Shown: positions 7,685-16,167, counted from the first letter of the stretch. The stretch: 64,000 nucleotides of DNA from Bradyrhizobium sp. 132 (GCF_023074185.1 NZ_JADPKY010000116.1:1-64000); one strand, 5' to 3'. Numbers and translations: made by a program. The notes: a model not told the origin generated them from the letters alone.

Positions 7685-7908
7685 TTTCGGTCCGCAGGCG
7701 GCTGTGCGTTAGCCTTGTTGGCGTCGGCCTTGTTTGCTTCGTGATGACCGACGGCGCAGCCGGCCGCGGCGCCGAGCTTGCCGTGTCCCGCCATGTGCCC
7801 GGCAACGCCGCCGACGATGGCCCCCTTGATGCAGCCCTTGGCGTCCGCGCCGGGTGCGAAAGCCAGCGAAATGGCGACCGCGCAAGCCGCTGCCAAAATC
7901 AGTCTCAT
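7681..7908 (-). CDS. Small exported glycine-zipper protein
   Basis: A 75-residue protein with a signal peptide (MRLILAAACAVAISLAFAPG, then ADA-KGC). A glycine-zipper segment follows, GAIVGGVAGHMAGHGKLGAA, and a polar Lys/Ala/Asn tail. Glycine-zipper proteins of this size sit in or at the envelope. Its stop overlaps the GTG start of the L,D-transpeptidase (GTGA), so the two are translationally coupled, and a role in the cell envelope is a reasonable inference. The exact function is unknown. Confidence 0.75.
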   Translation of the reverse strand: MRLILAAACAVAISLAFAPGADAKGCIKGAIVGGVAGHMAGHGKLGAAAGCAVGHHEANKADANKANAQPPADRK

Positions 7909-8257
7909 GAGCGTTCTCCATCCTGAAGGTTAAGGGTGCAACGGCCTCGAACACGCTCCGTTCCGTGCGCAGCGCAAGGCGATCGACAGCGGGCCCAGCC
8001 GCTTTCGGCCTGGGCGATGCTCTGCCATGCCGATTGAACTGTCCGCATGACTGCGTCCTTCACGCCGCAGGCGCGACACCGAGAAGCGGCGCTTGGCAGG
8101 AGGCGATGGCCGAAGCGTCCGAGGCCCAGAACGCGAGGATGGCCCGCTTTTCTGCCAGCGTCAGGGCGAGGTGGTGCTGGCGCGTGAGAGCCAGTTCGCA
8201 CGCGTTAGTGGGAAGAGCTGCTACGGCTGGTTGGTGGTTTTCAGAGGAGACCGAACC
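7909..8257. other. Intergenic stretch with no supported gene
   Basis: Both strands have open frames here, but none has a recognised motif, a relative in the window or a good ribosome site at its start. The right end carries the AGAGGAGA ribosome site (8242-8249) of the small membrane protein gene. The left end should carry the promoter of the glycine-zipper/transpeptidase operon. Confidence 0.4.
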
Positions 8258-8413
8258 ATGGAATGGGCGGCCAAGGCGCTGGCACGCGCGACCAGCACGG
8301 ATGCGGACCTCGAAGAATTCAAGGCGCTCGCGATCTTCTGCGGAGCCGGGCTGCTGCTATCCCTCGCAGCAGCCACGGTGTTTGGTCCGGACTTCTGGTC
8401 CGCCCTCTTCTGA
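8258..8413 (+). CDS. Small single-span membrane protein
   Basis: A 51-residue protein, MEWAAKALARATSTDADLEE, followed by a hydrophobic stretch (ALAIFCGAGLLLSLAAATVF, residues 24-43) that fits one membrane span. AGAGGAGA lies eight bases before the ATG, which settles the start. No family is recognised. It precedes a MEQEFY-family gene by about 100 bases. Confidence 0.6.
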   Translation: MEWAAKALARATSTDADLEEFKALAIFCGAGLLLSLAAATVFGPDFWSALF

Positions 8414-8458
8414 GCGATTGCCACCAAACACGCCGAACCACGCACGGTCCTGCCAGTC

Positions 8459-8488
8459 TTGACTCCGGGAGCATCGGCATACTCAACT
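8459..8488 (+). promoter_or_regulatory. Putative promoter of the MEQEFY gene, copy 2
   Basis: TTGACTCCGGGA at 8459 and ACTCAACTC at about 8481 repeat the block found before copy 1 (4435 onward). The spacing to the start codon is 58 bases here and 56 there. No clear -10 box can be picked. Confidence 0.35.
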
Positions 8489-8516
8489 CCACCTATCAAC
8501 GTCGTGGGGTTGCGTC

Positions 8517-8786
8517 ATGGAGCAGGAATTCTACCGGGGCCTCGACCACCGGGTCCGGAACCTCGCCGAGAAGGCCGATCCGTTCACCAGGCGAGGTCTG
8601 CTGGATCTTGCCAACCGGTACGACACCAAAGGCGATGGCTCCTCGCGCTCCAGTCCGACTGCGCCGTCCACTGCCGGCGCCGCGCACGACGGCGCCATCA
8701 TCGGCCCTCTGGACCAGGCGAGGCCTGAAGTCCGGCAAACCCGGCCGGAAGAGCTTGTCGTCGCGCAAACCGCCGACCCTCTCTGA
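8517..8786 (+). CDS. Small hypothetical protein, MEQEFY family, copy 2
   Basis: An 89-residue protein starting MEQEFYRGLDHRVRNLAEKA, then DPFTRRGLLDLANRYDTKGD. It matches copy 1 at 4491 over about 40 residues and then diverges into a longer tail (PLDQARPEVRQTRPEELVVA). The shared start and shared upstream sequence show that the two copies arose by duplication of gene plus promoter. No membrane or export signal. Function unknown. Confidence 0.7.
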   Translation: MEQEFYRGLDHRVRNLAEKADPFTRRGLLDLANRYDTKGDGSSRSSPTAPSTAGAAHDGAIIGPLDQARPEVRQTRPEELVVAQTADPL

Positions 8787-9055
8787 GGATGCTCATCCCG
8801 CGCATGTAAAATCTCGCGGATCTCGGTCAGTTCATCGATGGCCGCGCCTAACTTCATGCACGACATCTGCTCAGCGCGATGGGCGACGATCTGCGCTGCT
8901 TCGTGAGGACCGACGCGCACACGCGCATGCGAGCTTTCGTGGGTGAACGGCGAGTTCGTCTGGGTGCATTTCATCAACCGCGGGAGAGCCTCGAAATAGA
9001 CTCGACGCGGGGAAACACTGGTAAAGTAAGCGTGCACGACCTTGGACGGATCCAG

Positions 9056-9311
9056 ATGTCGCAAGCAATTGAATCGATCGTTTCGGGCTACGTAAGTGAC
9101 AGACAGCCGCGCTCTTGCGAACAGCTGACGCACAGGCGCAGGATGCTGAGCCAGCTGCAAGCAAGTCTCGAGGATCAATGCTGCTAATCCGATAGACTTG
9201 GTTCAGAGTGACGTCGAAATCATCGAAGCAGCTCTTGAAGAGTTGAAGCCACCTCCACGCTCGCTAGGACTGCAGAGTGCCGAAGGTGCATCTTTGCAGA
9301 TGATCAACTAA
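9056..9311 (+). pseudogene. Small MSQAIE-type protein gene broken by a frameshift
   Basis: The first frame reads MSQAIESIVSGYVSDRQPRS, CEQLTHRRRMLSQLQASLED and stops at 9187. From about 9177 the neighbouring frame continues NAANPIDLVQSDVEIIEAAL, EELKPPPRSLGL to the stop at 9309-9311. The junction reads naturally as one helical protein of about 84 residues, so an indel near 9177 broke it. Small proteins beginning MSxAIExxVxGYV are familiar from Bradyrhizobium, from memory; function unknown. Confidence 0.55.
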
Positions 9312-9376
9312 CAAGGCACTCAAGTTGCACATCGAAGCAATCATGATAGAAGGCCACTCCAATTAGCGGAGTAGAC

Positions 9377-9559
9377 ATGGCCAAAAAATCGAAGACGACA
9401 GGCAGACGGGAATACACCAAGGAAGACGTGAAGGAGTTGCGTGCCCATTCGAAGGCACGAACGCCTGTAACCAAGATCGCCAAGCTCACGAAGAGGTCCG
9501 TGGGTTCCTTGCGTCAGAAGGCGTTGAAGATCGGGATCGGATTAGGCCATCAACGATAG
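9377..9559 (+). CDS. Small basic helix-turn-helix-like protein
   Basis: A 60-residue, strongly basic protein (MAKKSKTTGRREYTKEDVKE, then LRAHSKARTPVTKIAKLTKR, then SVGSLRQKALKIGIGLGHQR). The middle part, TPVTKIAKLTKRSVGSLRQKA, looks like a helix-turn-helix in which SVGSLRQKA would be the recognition helix. That suggests DNA binding. It stands alone, in DNA of lower GC content than most of the window. No cognate target can be seen. Confidence 0.72.
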   Translation: MAKKSKTTGRREYTKEDVKELRAHSKARTPVTKIAKLTKRSVGSLRQKALKIGIGLGHQR

Positions 9560-9699
9560 ACGAGCCGATTTCGCTGTACTGGTGGGTTTGAGTTGCGACT
9601 TGCTGGAAGTGAACGATTTTGGGTCCTTCTCTAGTTGCACTGAGCAGTCACCGGCTCGTATCGCCACTGCCCTGGAGCCGCGTAATAATGCTTCCAGAC

Positions 9700-9876
9700 T
9701 CACTTAATCCGCGTCATCACGGTGAAACCGGTGACTAGGATCGAGAACAAGGTGAGAAGCGTCAGCATAACCCACCAAGACACGCTGTAACCCCTCAACA
9801 AGTTATCCAGCAATGTGATGAGCAGCGTTCCTAGCCCAACCGACATGCCGATAACACTGACAAACAACCAACGCAT
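9700..9876 (-). CDS. Small two-span membrane protein
   Basis: A 58-residue protein with two hydrophobic segments, FVSVIGMSVGLGTLLITLL (about residues 4-22) and WVMLTLLTLFSILVTGFTV (about 34-53), and a short basic end (MTRIK). The ATG at 9876 has GAGGG about nine bases upstream; the frame continues to 9900 without a better start. No family recognised. It lies in the lower-GC part of the island. Confidence 0.5.
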   Translation of the reverse strand: MRWLFVSVIGMSVGLGTLLITLLDNLLRGYSVSWWVMLTLLTLFSILVTGFTVMTRIK

Positions 9877-9936
9877 CTGAGATATCCCTCTGCTGGGCAA
9901 TTAGAAGTGTTCATGTCAGGGCACGTTCGGAATCAT

Positions 9937-9966
9937 GGTGAGCCGATTGGGATTCATCGGCTCACC
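9937..9966 (-). terminator. Hairpin after the secreted-protein gene at 9978
   Basis: GGTGAGCCGAT (9937-9947) and ATCGGCTCACC (9956-9966) are perfect 11-base inverted repeats around an eight-base loop. They lie 11 bases past the stop of the minus-strand gene at 9978. No T-run follows, so this may be a terminator without a U-tract or an mRNA-stabilising hairpin. Confidence 0.55.
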
Positions 9967-9977
9967 GCATGAACAAA

Positions 9978-10229
9978 TCAGGCATCCGGGTAGCCATTCT
10001 GCCTGTTGCAAGTGCGGCGATCGCGGTTGTATGCGATTACACCTGCCGTATGACCGTAGAGCTGCGTAATTACCTGGCCGTTGCTGTGAGCCCGTTGCAC
10101 GCAAGCAACATAGGGTTTGTTGCTCATCCAATCATAAGCTCCAGCTGTTGCAGTGGAGACCGAGCCGCCGGTGCAAACGATCACCGCTGCAGTTGCGATG
10201 GCGAATAATCCTGTACGAAAGCTAGTCAT
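9978..10229 (-). CDS. Small secreted protein of unknown function
   Basis: An 83-residue protein with a signal peptide (MTSFRTGLFAIATAAVIVCT, then GGSVSTATAGA). The mature part is about 52 residues and contains two cysteines (VACVQRAHS and RRTCNRQNG) that could pair in the periplasm. No family recognised. A strong hairpin lies directly after its stop. Confidence 0.6.
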   Translation of the reverse strand: MTSFRTGLFAIATAAVIVCTGGSVSTATAGAYDWMSNKPYVACVQRAHSNGQVITQLYGHTAGVIAYNRDRRTCNRQNGYPDA

Positions 10230-10337
10230 GTTCGTGGTCCCAAATCAGGCGCCGCACTATTGCGCGCCCGTGCCGTGAGAATGGGAACTCACCGAAGTCT
10301 TGTATGTGCGGCACGTCACGTCGAACCAAGTCAGCGG

Positions 10338-10682
10338 CTACGATGGCGGCGTTCGGGATCGTCCGATACTCAGTTGCTGCGACCTGTGCAGCGCCTGGCC
10401 CATAATCATCAGGGGAACGGCCAACAAGATAAAAAAGATGGACATCATCACGAGCTGGTCGTGGAAAATAGAATTTGCTGGTGCTTTTGAGACCACAAGG
10501 TTGGTGATGATGAAGCCTAGCCCAGCAAAAGAGGATAGTATGCCGCTGAGTTTAGCAATCAATCCGAGCCGACGCCATTCGATGTCACGAGCCACGGCCC
10601 CAGCAACCTGAGCGTCCAGCTCCGAACGCACTGCGCGCAGCTCGGTTTCCATTTCAGCCTGTGTCATTTCTGGTTCGCGCAT
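10338..10682 (-). CDS. Putative two-span membrane protein
   Basis: A protein of about 114 residues. An N-terminal charged helix (MTQAEMETELRAVRSELDAQ) is followed by two hydrophobic spans, LSGILSSFAGLGFIITNLVV and LVMMSIFFILLAVPLMIMGQ. The start is uncertain: the frame is open to 10754, but only by a TTG, and neither the ATG at 10682 nor that at 10667 has a good ribosome site. Coiled-coil plus membrane hairpin architecture suggests a small oligomeric membrane protein. No function is recognised. Confidence 0.5.
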   Translation of the reverse strand: MREPEMTQAEMETELRAVRSELDAQVAGAVARDIEWRRLGLIAKLSGILSSFAGLGFIITNLVVSKAPANSIFHDQLVMMSIFFILLAVPLMIMGQALHRSQQLSIGRSRTPPS

Positions 10683-10796
10683 TTGGGGCTTTGAACGTTT
10701 CTCAAACGACTCTTGAAGAATGACGCTCGGCCGCTCTGGCCCGCACGTGCTCAATCGGAAAGCGGTGCGGGCCCAGGGACAACCGTTAATGGTCGA

Positions 10797-12026
10797 TCAG
10801 GATCCTTTGGCACCACTCATGATCGGCCCGAACCTCTCCCAGCTTTCTCCCTTGAATCGCATCATCTGGAGCTGCTCGATCGGAGCGAAATCGTCAGGGC
10901 CTGTCTTGATACGCGTGCCCGTGATGTAGATTCCAATCTCAAAATCGAGGTTGGCCGCCTGCTTCATTACATTCTCACGGGTCAGCGTGTCACCGCACTG
11001 ACGGAGGACTTGCTCGAGGCCCTTAGCCACACCGTAGCCAAAAACAGTCGCAGAGTCGTCGAGATCACCTTCAGGGTACCACTTCGTCATGAAAGATCGC
11101 CACTCGCTCATCGATGCATCGTTCTTCCACTCTGAATCCTTGGGGTCCTTGAGGTATGCAGTAGACAGGATGCCCTGGCTGGCCTCGAAGCCGGCAGGTT
11201 TGATGACCCCGCCTATAGAACCTGAGACGTTGGTCAGGAACTGCACGGGATGCCAGCCCAATTCAGCAACTTTCTTGATGGCCTGAGCGGCAAACTTTGG
11301 TGTTGCGATATTGACGAAGATGTCCGGGTTTGCGCCCTTGATCTGCACTACCTGGGAATCGACGGTAGGCGAACTCGTCTCATAAGCTGCCTCAGCAACG
11401 ATAAGCTTCGTGGCTTGATCGCCGAGGCCGTCCTTTAGGCCGGTAACGTAGTCCTTTCCGAAGTCATCGTTCTGGTAGAGCACGCCGACCGTCTTACCCG
11501 GGTAATTTTGCAGGATGTACTTGCCGTAGATACGAGCCTCCACCTGGTAGCTCGGCTGCCATCCCATAGTCCAAGGGAAGTTCTTCGGGTCATTCCATTT
11601 GGCTGCTCCAGTGGAGACAAATAGTTGCGGCACCTTCTTGGAGTTCATGTACTTCTGGATTGCTGTGTTACCGGGCGTGCCCAACGGGTTGAAGATGAGC
11701 AGCACTTCGTCGCTCTCAACCAGCTTGCGGGCCTGCTCGACCGTCTTAGGCGGGCTGTACGTATCGTCATAAGAGACGAAGTTGATCTTGCGGCCGTTGA
11801 TGCCACCTTCAGAGTTAATCTTGTTGAAGTAGGCGGCTTCGGTCTTCCCGATCGTGGCATAGGCGGATGCCGGACCAGAGTACGGCATGATGTTGCCAAC
11901 CTTGATCTCAGTGTCCGTTGCACCGGGATCGTGTTTCTTTTGGGCACTAGCATTTGATGAGATCGTTGCAAAAAGTGCCGCTGTGATTGCGGTCGAATAG
12001 ACAAAGTTGACGTACGAACCACGCAT
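10797..12026 (-). CDS. Branched-chain amino-acid-type ABC transporter substrate-binding protein (LivK-like)
   Basis: A 409-residue periplasmic binding protein of the Leu/Ile/Val type (peripla_BP_6). The signal peptide (AITAALFATISSNASA) is followed by IKVGNIMPYSGPASAYATIG, the typical opening of the first lobe, and GVLYQNDDFGKDYVTGLKDG in the hinge region. It should capture a small molecule, not necessarily an amino acid, in the periplasm. GGGAGGA lies five bases before the ATG. It is an orphan: no permease or ATPase gene is next to it. It is closely related to the protein at 33563. Base composition is visibly lower in GC than in the later part of the window, in line with acquisition. Confidence 0.9.
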   Translation of the reverse strand: MRGSYVNFVYSTAITAALFATISSNASAQKKHDPGATDTEIKVGNIMPYSGPASAYATIGKTEAAYFNKINSEGGINGRKINFVSYDDTYSPPKTVEQARKLVESDEVLLIFNPLGTPGNTAIQKYMNSKKVPQLFVSTGAAKWNDPKNFPWTMGWQPSYQVEARIYGKYILQNYPGKTVGVLYQNDDFGKDYVTGLKDGLGDQATKLIVAEAAYETSSPTVDSQVVQIKGANPDIFVNIATPKFAAQAIKKVAELGWHPVQFLTNVSGSIGGVIKPAGFEASQGILSTAYLKDPKDSEWKNDASMSEWRSFMTKWYPEGDLDDSATVFGYGVAKGLEQVLRQCGDTLTRENVMKQAANLDFEIGIYITGTRIKTGPDDFAPIEQLQMMRFKGESWERFGPIMSGAKGS

Positions 12027-12230
12027 CGTTGTCCTCCCTTAAAGCCAAGCTGTTTCAGCCATTCTGGTGAGCTGTTCAGCGCGCAGTAGAGAGTATGCAT
12101 GGGAAACGTCCGCGGCAGCAACGAAACCTGCGAGCCGGTTGATGTCACGAGGGAAAAAAAGCTAAGTTAGACGCATCGCACAAATTCCTTCAGCGGGAAT
12201 TAGCGGGAGCAGGCCAGCTGCAATCTGAGC

Positions 12231-12704
12231 TTGCGCAATGGCGTCAGTCTCACCGGGCACTTCCTCTGTGCCAGAGAAGCCGTCCGTGTATTTAAGAAAC
12301 GAGGTGTGGTGAAGAACATCTCGGCGGCAGCTGGCAAACTCGTCTGCATGAGCTCCGTCCATCAGGAGATCCCTTGGGCGGGTCATGCGAACTATGCGGC
12401 TTCAAAGGGCGGGGTCATGCAGATGATGCGAAGCCTGGCGTAGGAAGTTGCTCCGCTGGCCATCCGGGTCAATGGCGTCGCGCCTGGAGCGATCCGTACA
12501 CCGATCAACCGACCCGCGTGGGAGACCAAGGAAGCCTACGATGGTCTGATGACACTGATCCCCGATCGGCGCATCGGTGAGCCAAACGATGTCGCCCAAG
12601 CGGTCGCCTGGCTGGTTTCGGATGCGGCTGACTACGTAGTTGGCACCACCTTGTTCATCGACGGCGGCATGATGCTTTTCCCGAGCTTTGCAAGCGGGGG
12701 ATAG
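12231..12704 (+). pseudogene. SDR (glucose 1-dehydrogenase-like) remnant with internal stop
   Basis: One frame runs VSLTGHFLCAREAVRVFKKR, ...ISAAAGKLVCMSSVHQEIPW, the catalytic block HANYAASKGGVMQMM (Tyr and Lys of YxxxK present), an in-frame TAG at 12441-12443, then EVAPLAIRVNGVAPGAIRTP and FIDGGMMLFPSFASGG to the stop at 12702-12704. The N-terminal NAD(P)-binding half (GxxxGxG) is missing. Both the missing 5' end and the internal stop mean it cannot make an active short-chain dehydrogenase. Confidence 0.8.
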
Positions 12705-12813
12705 ACACAGCCGCACGGCACCATTCTCAACGAAAGTGTTAGGGGCCCATCGGAACGGCTTAACCATGCGGGTGTTGCGGCATCGGCCCCTTCGGCAAGA
12801 GGAGGAATGAGCA

Positions 12814-12978
12814 TTGCCAAATGGCGCGCGGGCAGTGGCCGCAGGCAAGATCGCCCGCGAGGCAGCGAGAGCGCTCGCGTCCGCTCTGAAGCGCCAATCC
12901 ATCTCTCCCAAGAAGGGTCATCGAAAAGAGGAGAAAGCACCTCGCCAGACCTCGCCCTCGCTACGCGCCGAAAAGTAG
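12814..12978 (+). CDS. Possible small basic protein starting with TTG
   Basis: A 54-residue frame (PNGARAVAAGKIAREAARAL, ASALKRQSISPKKGHRKEEK, then APRQTSPSLRAEK). GGAGG lies eight bases before a TTG, which is ideal spacing, while the overlapping ATG is too close to that site. Codon use is like that of neighbouring genes. It ends 12 bases before the ZIP transporter start, so it may be the first gene of that operon. I recognise no family; it could also be non-coding leader sequence. Confidence 0.4.
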   Translation: MPNGARAVAAGKIAREAARALASALKRQSISPKKGHRKEEKAPRQTSPSLRAEK

Positions 12979-12989
12979 CGGTAGCTCCC

Positions 12990-13742
12990 ATGCCCATCTG
13001 GCTTACTGCGGGTCTTTGGGGGCTGCTTGGGGCCTCATCATTGCTCCTGGGAGCAGCGGTCGCATTCGTATTCAGGATGCCTCGCTACGTTACTGCAGCG
13101 ATCATGTCTTTCGGCTGCGGCGTGCTGATTTTCGGCCGTGGCCCATGACCTTCTGGAGGACGGATACCAGGAAGGCGGTATCTGGCCCATCATTGCGGGT
13201 GCGATCGCTGCTCTGCCGCCTATGCTCTTTCCGATTGGGCAGTCTCTCGACAAGGAGCGCGCTTGCGCAAGCGGTCCGGCGGCCAGCAGGTCAACGCCGG
13301 CGAAGGCGGAGGCCTGGCGATTGCCGTCGGCTCACTTCTCGACGGTATTCCGGAAAGCGTTGTCCTGGGTTGGGGGCTGTTGAGCGGAAAGGGCATCAGC
13401 ATCGCGATGCTCGCCGCTATCTTTCTGTCCGACTTCCCGGAGGGGCTTTCTAGTGCGCTCGGCATGCGGGCCGCTGGCCGTTCGGCTACCTATATCTTTG
13501 GATTTTGGGGCGCGATCACCATCCTTTCGGGAGTTGCCGCCGCCTTAGGAGCAGCTTTCCTGGGCGGCGCTGCTCCTCAGGTCGTTGCTACCGTAAGTGC
13601 CTTAGCTGCGAGCGCTCTTCTCACGATGGTGGTAAACACCATGGTGCCGGAAGCTGTCGAAGGCGAACAGAAGCTGGCCGGCGTGCTCGTGGTTGTCGGC
13701 TTGCTCGCGGCCTTCGCGCTTTCTAACGTCGGCGAAACGTAG
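12990..13742 (+). pseudogene. ZIP-family metal transporter with two frameshifts
   Basis: Three frames in series spell a ZIP-type divalent-metal transporter. First MPIWLTAGLWGLLGASSLLL and FGCGVLIF (12990 to about 13133); then AHDLLEDGYQEGGIWPIIAG (from about 13138); then RKRSGGQQVNAGEGGGLAIA, VGSLLDGIPESVVLGWGLLS to the stop at 13740-13742. The conserved metal-site helix with DGIPES is in the last part. One extra base near 13134 and another indel near 13215 break the gene. The intact protein would be an inner-membrane transporter of about 250 residues with eight spans. Confidence 0.8.
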
Positions 13743-13868
13743 AAGGGCGTTAGGCGCCTTCTGATTCAATCAGGTGTTGTCGGTCCACCCGCCATTTCAG
13801 GCGCGGCTTAGAGGTCAGCCGCCTCGCGTTAAGTGCGCTTCGGGCTCGCTCATCGACGGTCCGCGAAT

Positions 13869-14345
13869 CTAAGCCGCCGGACCTTGTCTGGGGCTTGTTT
13901 CTCGCTCTCGATCTCGCCTCAGGAAGCGTTCGCCCTCGCTCGCTCGCTCGCGAGCCTTCCGACGACGTTCGCGGCGTTCTCGGCGCCGCTTGGCACGGTC
14001 AGCAGGCTGCCGGAACGAAAGAACGTGACTTGTAGGGGCTATCACAGCCGCAGCGTCCTCGAGCAAGGGAGCTTGGACCGGTGCGGGCGCAGCGGGGCGG
14101 GCTTCCATGAACTCGAGCACCACCCGTCCCTTGGCTGTGATCTGCCACCCGCCGCTGGTTCGTTCGACCAGCCCGTGTGAAAAGATGTCGAGATCGGGCA
14201 CCCGTGCGGCGAGGCGCCTGGTCCGGTCCGCCCATTCGCGGCCACTGGTCGCCAGGATGGCCATGTCGCGTTTGAGGTCCTCCATGACGGCGAAGCCATC
14301 CGGATAGCTCACCAGGATCTTGAGGACCGTGACCTGGAAGTTCAC
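13869..14345 (-). CDS. Winged-helix-like protein with a basic tail
   Basis: A 158-residue protein. Residues 1-80 (MNFQVTVLKILVSYPDGFAV, then MEDLKRDMAILATSGREWAD, then GLVERTSGGWQITAKGRVVL) have the layout of a winged helix. The tail (about 120-158) is very rich in Arg and Glu (KRRRERRERRRKARERASEG). This suggests a small DNA-binding or nucleic-acid-associated protein. It lies 15 bases downstream of the 66-residue MFDAxTTALL protein on the same strand, so the two probably form an operon. I do not know a function. Confidence 0.65.
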   Translation of the reverse strand: MNFQVTVLKILVSYPDGFAVMEDLKRDMAILATSGREWADRTRRLAARVPDLDIFSHGLVERTSGGWQITAKGRVVLEFMEARPAAPAPVQAPLLEDAAAVIAPTSHVLSFRQPADRAKRRRERRERRRKARERASEGERFLRRDRERETSPRQGPAA

Positions 14346-14360
14346 GCCCGCCTCGACCGA

Positions 14361-14561
14361 TCAGCGCCACACCATGGGCGCCCGCGAAAGGGCGTCACGC
14401 CCGCCGTGTCCGAGTTCGTCCAGCGATACTTCGCCTCTGGTAGCCGCGTCCACTGTCTTTGAGGCGATATGGGTACGCGGTCCGATCTCGCGGTGCGAAA
14501 CGCTCTCGCAGACCTCGTCTAAGACAGCGCGCAATAGCGCAGTGGTTGCCGCGTCGAACAT
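14361..14561 (-). CDS. Small hypothetical protein, MFDAxTTALL family, copy 2
   Basis: A 66-residue protein, MFDAATTALLRAVLDEVCES, ending in RDALSRAPMVWR. It aligns without gaps to the protein at 3902-4102, and the shared length fixes the start at 14561. It is followed 15 bases later by the winged-helix-like gene, whereas copy 1 has no such partner. No export or membrane signal is seen. Function unknown. Confidence 0.72.
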   Translation of the reverse strand: MFDAATTALLRAVLDEVCESVSHREIGPRTHIASKTVDAATRGEVSLDELGHGGRDALSRAPMVWR

Positions 14562-14741
14562 CAATGCTCCCCCAGAAAGCGAAAGTCCCACTATAGCCGA
14601 CAGTTCGCACGGGGCGACTCAACAATGTAGATCGCGATAGGCCAGCTGGTCTGACCCGTACCTTTGGAAGGTGCCTGCACGGTGGACTTGCCTTGCAAGA
14701 TCAGGCAATTCGTAAGGCTATCCTCGAGATCAGGAACTCGC

Positions 14742-16148
14742 ATGTCGAGACCTCAGCGATTCTATAGGCAGGTCGTTCTTTCGACAGCGGTCGTCTTAGT
14801 TCTGGCAGCCGGCGCCGCCGCCCAGGAGGATAAGAAGACCGACGACGACAAACCGGCCGATCCGGATACGGGTGAGAGCACGGTAGAGGAAAAGACGCTC
14901 GGCCTTCTTCCCAACCCGCTGCAGAAGTACGGCGTGAAGTTCGCGGCCACTTACATCGGCGAGGCGTTTGGTAACGCTGCCGGCGGTCTGAAAAAGGGTG
15001 CTATCTACGAAGGCCGTCTCAACCTGGCGGTGGATGTCGATCTGCAGAAGCTCGTCGGCATCGACAAGCTCACTTTTCACGCCAACATGTTCCAGATCCA
15101 TGGCGACGGCCTGTCCCGGAGCAATCTTCAGAACTTCTTCGTGGTCAGCGGAATCGAGGCGCTGCCCTCAACGCGTCTCTACGAAGCCTATTTCGAGAAG
15201 CAGTGGGGCGCGAAGAGGATCTCGCTCAAAGTCGGCCAGCTCGCCGCCGACAGCGAATTCTTCAACACCAAATATACAGACGTGTTCACCAACGCCTCAA
15301 TGGGTTGGCCCGCGATCACCTCGCTCGATCTTCCCAGCGGCGGACCTTCGCCACCTTTGGCGGCTATGGGCGCAAGGCTACTGGTCAACGTGACCGACCA
15401 GCTTTCCCTTCTGGGCGGGATCTTCGACGGCGACCAAGCCGGACCCGGATCGGGCGACCCGCAGGAGCGCAATCGGTACGGCGTGAATTTCCGCGTCAAC
15501 GATCCGCCGTTGTTACTGGGTCAGATCCAGTACGCCTGGAACAACAAGAAGGGCGATCCCAACCTGACCGGGCAGATCAAGTTCGGCGGGTGGCGGCACT
15601 TCGGCTCTTTCGCGGATCAACAGCTCGCGTCGAACGGCGTCTCGCTCGCGGCTTCCGGTAGCAGCGGCGAGCCCTTATTGCTGGCAGGAGACATTGGTGC
15701 TTGGGCAGTCTTCGAGCAACAGATCTACCGCGTGCCTCACAGCGACGATCGCGGGATCGGTGTGTTCGCAAGGGCCGCCGGCGCGCCCGCTGATCGCAAC
15801 CTGATCGATCTCTACGCTGATGCCGGCGTCGAGTTCATCGGGCTTCGTGACGACCGGCCCGATGATAAGTTCGGGATCGCCGCGGGCTATGCCCATGTGT
15901 CCAAACGGGCGCAGGCGCTCGACGCCGACTACCGCACGCTGGTGAATCCCAATTGGCCCTTGCGAAACTTCGAGGGATTGCTGACGACGGTCTACCAATA
16001 CCAGATAAAGGACGGCTGGTCGTTGCAGCCGAACTTCCAATACATCATCCACCCTGGCGGCGGCGCCACGGGGCCGGCGACGCCATTCGCCGGAAAGGTG
16101 CTTAAAAACGCGTCGGTGTTCGGTCTTAGGACCACGTTGAAATTCTAG
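14742..16148 (+). CDS. OprB-type carbohydrate-selective porin
   Basis: A 468-residue outer-membrane beta-barrel protein. The signal peptide (VVLSTAVVLVLAAGAAAQ) is followed by a short acidic stretch and then the porin body, with alternating strands such as KFAATYIGEAFGNAAGG and GRLNLAVDVDLQKLVGIDKL. The C-terminal strand ends in aromatic Phe (SVFGLRTTLKF), the usual signal for outer-membrane insertion. OprB proteins form sugar-selective channels. The ATG at 14742 sits directly before the signal peptide (MSRPQRFYRQVVLS). It is a single-gene unit with a hairpin after it. Confidence 0.88.
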   Translation: MSRPQRFYRQVVLSTAVVLVLAAGAAAQEDKKTDDDKPADPDTGESTVEEKTLGLLPNPLQKYGVKFAATYIGEAFGNAAGGLKKGAIYEGRLNLAVDVDLQKLVGIDKLTFHANMFQIHGDGLSRSNLQNFFVVSGIEALPSTRLYEAYFEKQWGAKRISLKVGQLAADSEFFNTKYTDVFTNASMGWPAITSLDLPSGGPSPPLAAMGARLLVNVTDQLSLLGGIFDGDQAGPGSGDPQERNRYGVNFRVNDPPLLLGQIQYAWNNKKGDPNLTGQIKFGGWRHFGSFADQQLASNGVSLAASGSSGEPLLLAGDIGAWAVFEQQIYRVPHSDDRGIGVFARAAGAPADRNLIDLYADAGVEFIGLRDDRPDDKFGIAAGYAHVSKRAQALDADYRTLVNPNWPLRNFEGLLTTVYQYQIKDGWSLQPNFQYIIHPGGGATGPATPFAGKVLKNASVFGLRTTLKF

Positions 16149-16150
16149 CG

Positions 16151-16167
16151 CCGTGCGCATCGCACGG
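16151..16167 (+). terminator. Hairpin after the porin gene
   Basis: CCGTGCG and CGCACGG flank a three-base loop, starting three bases after the porin stop. There is no clear T-run after it. It is a plausible terminator for the porin transcript. Confidence 0.45.

Noticed and set aside
7905..8201. Minus-strand frame of 98 codons between the glycine-zipper gene and the small membrane protein
   Set aside because: No ribosome site, no motif, no relative in the window.
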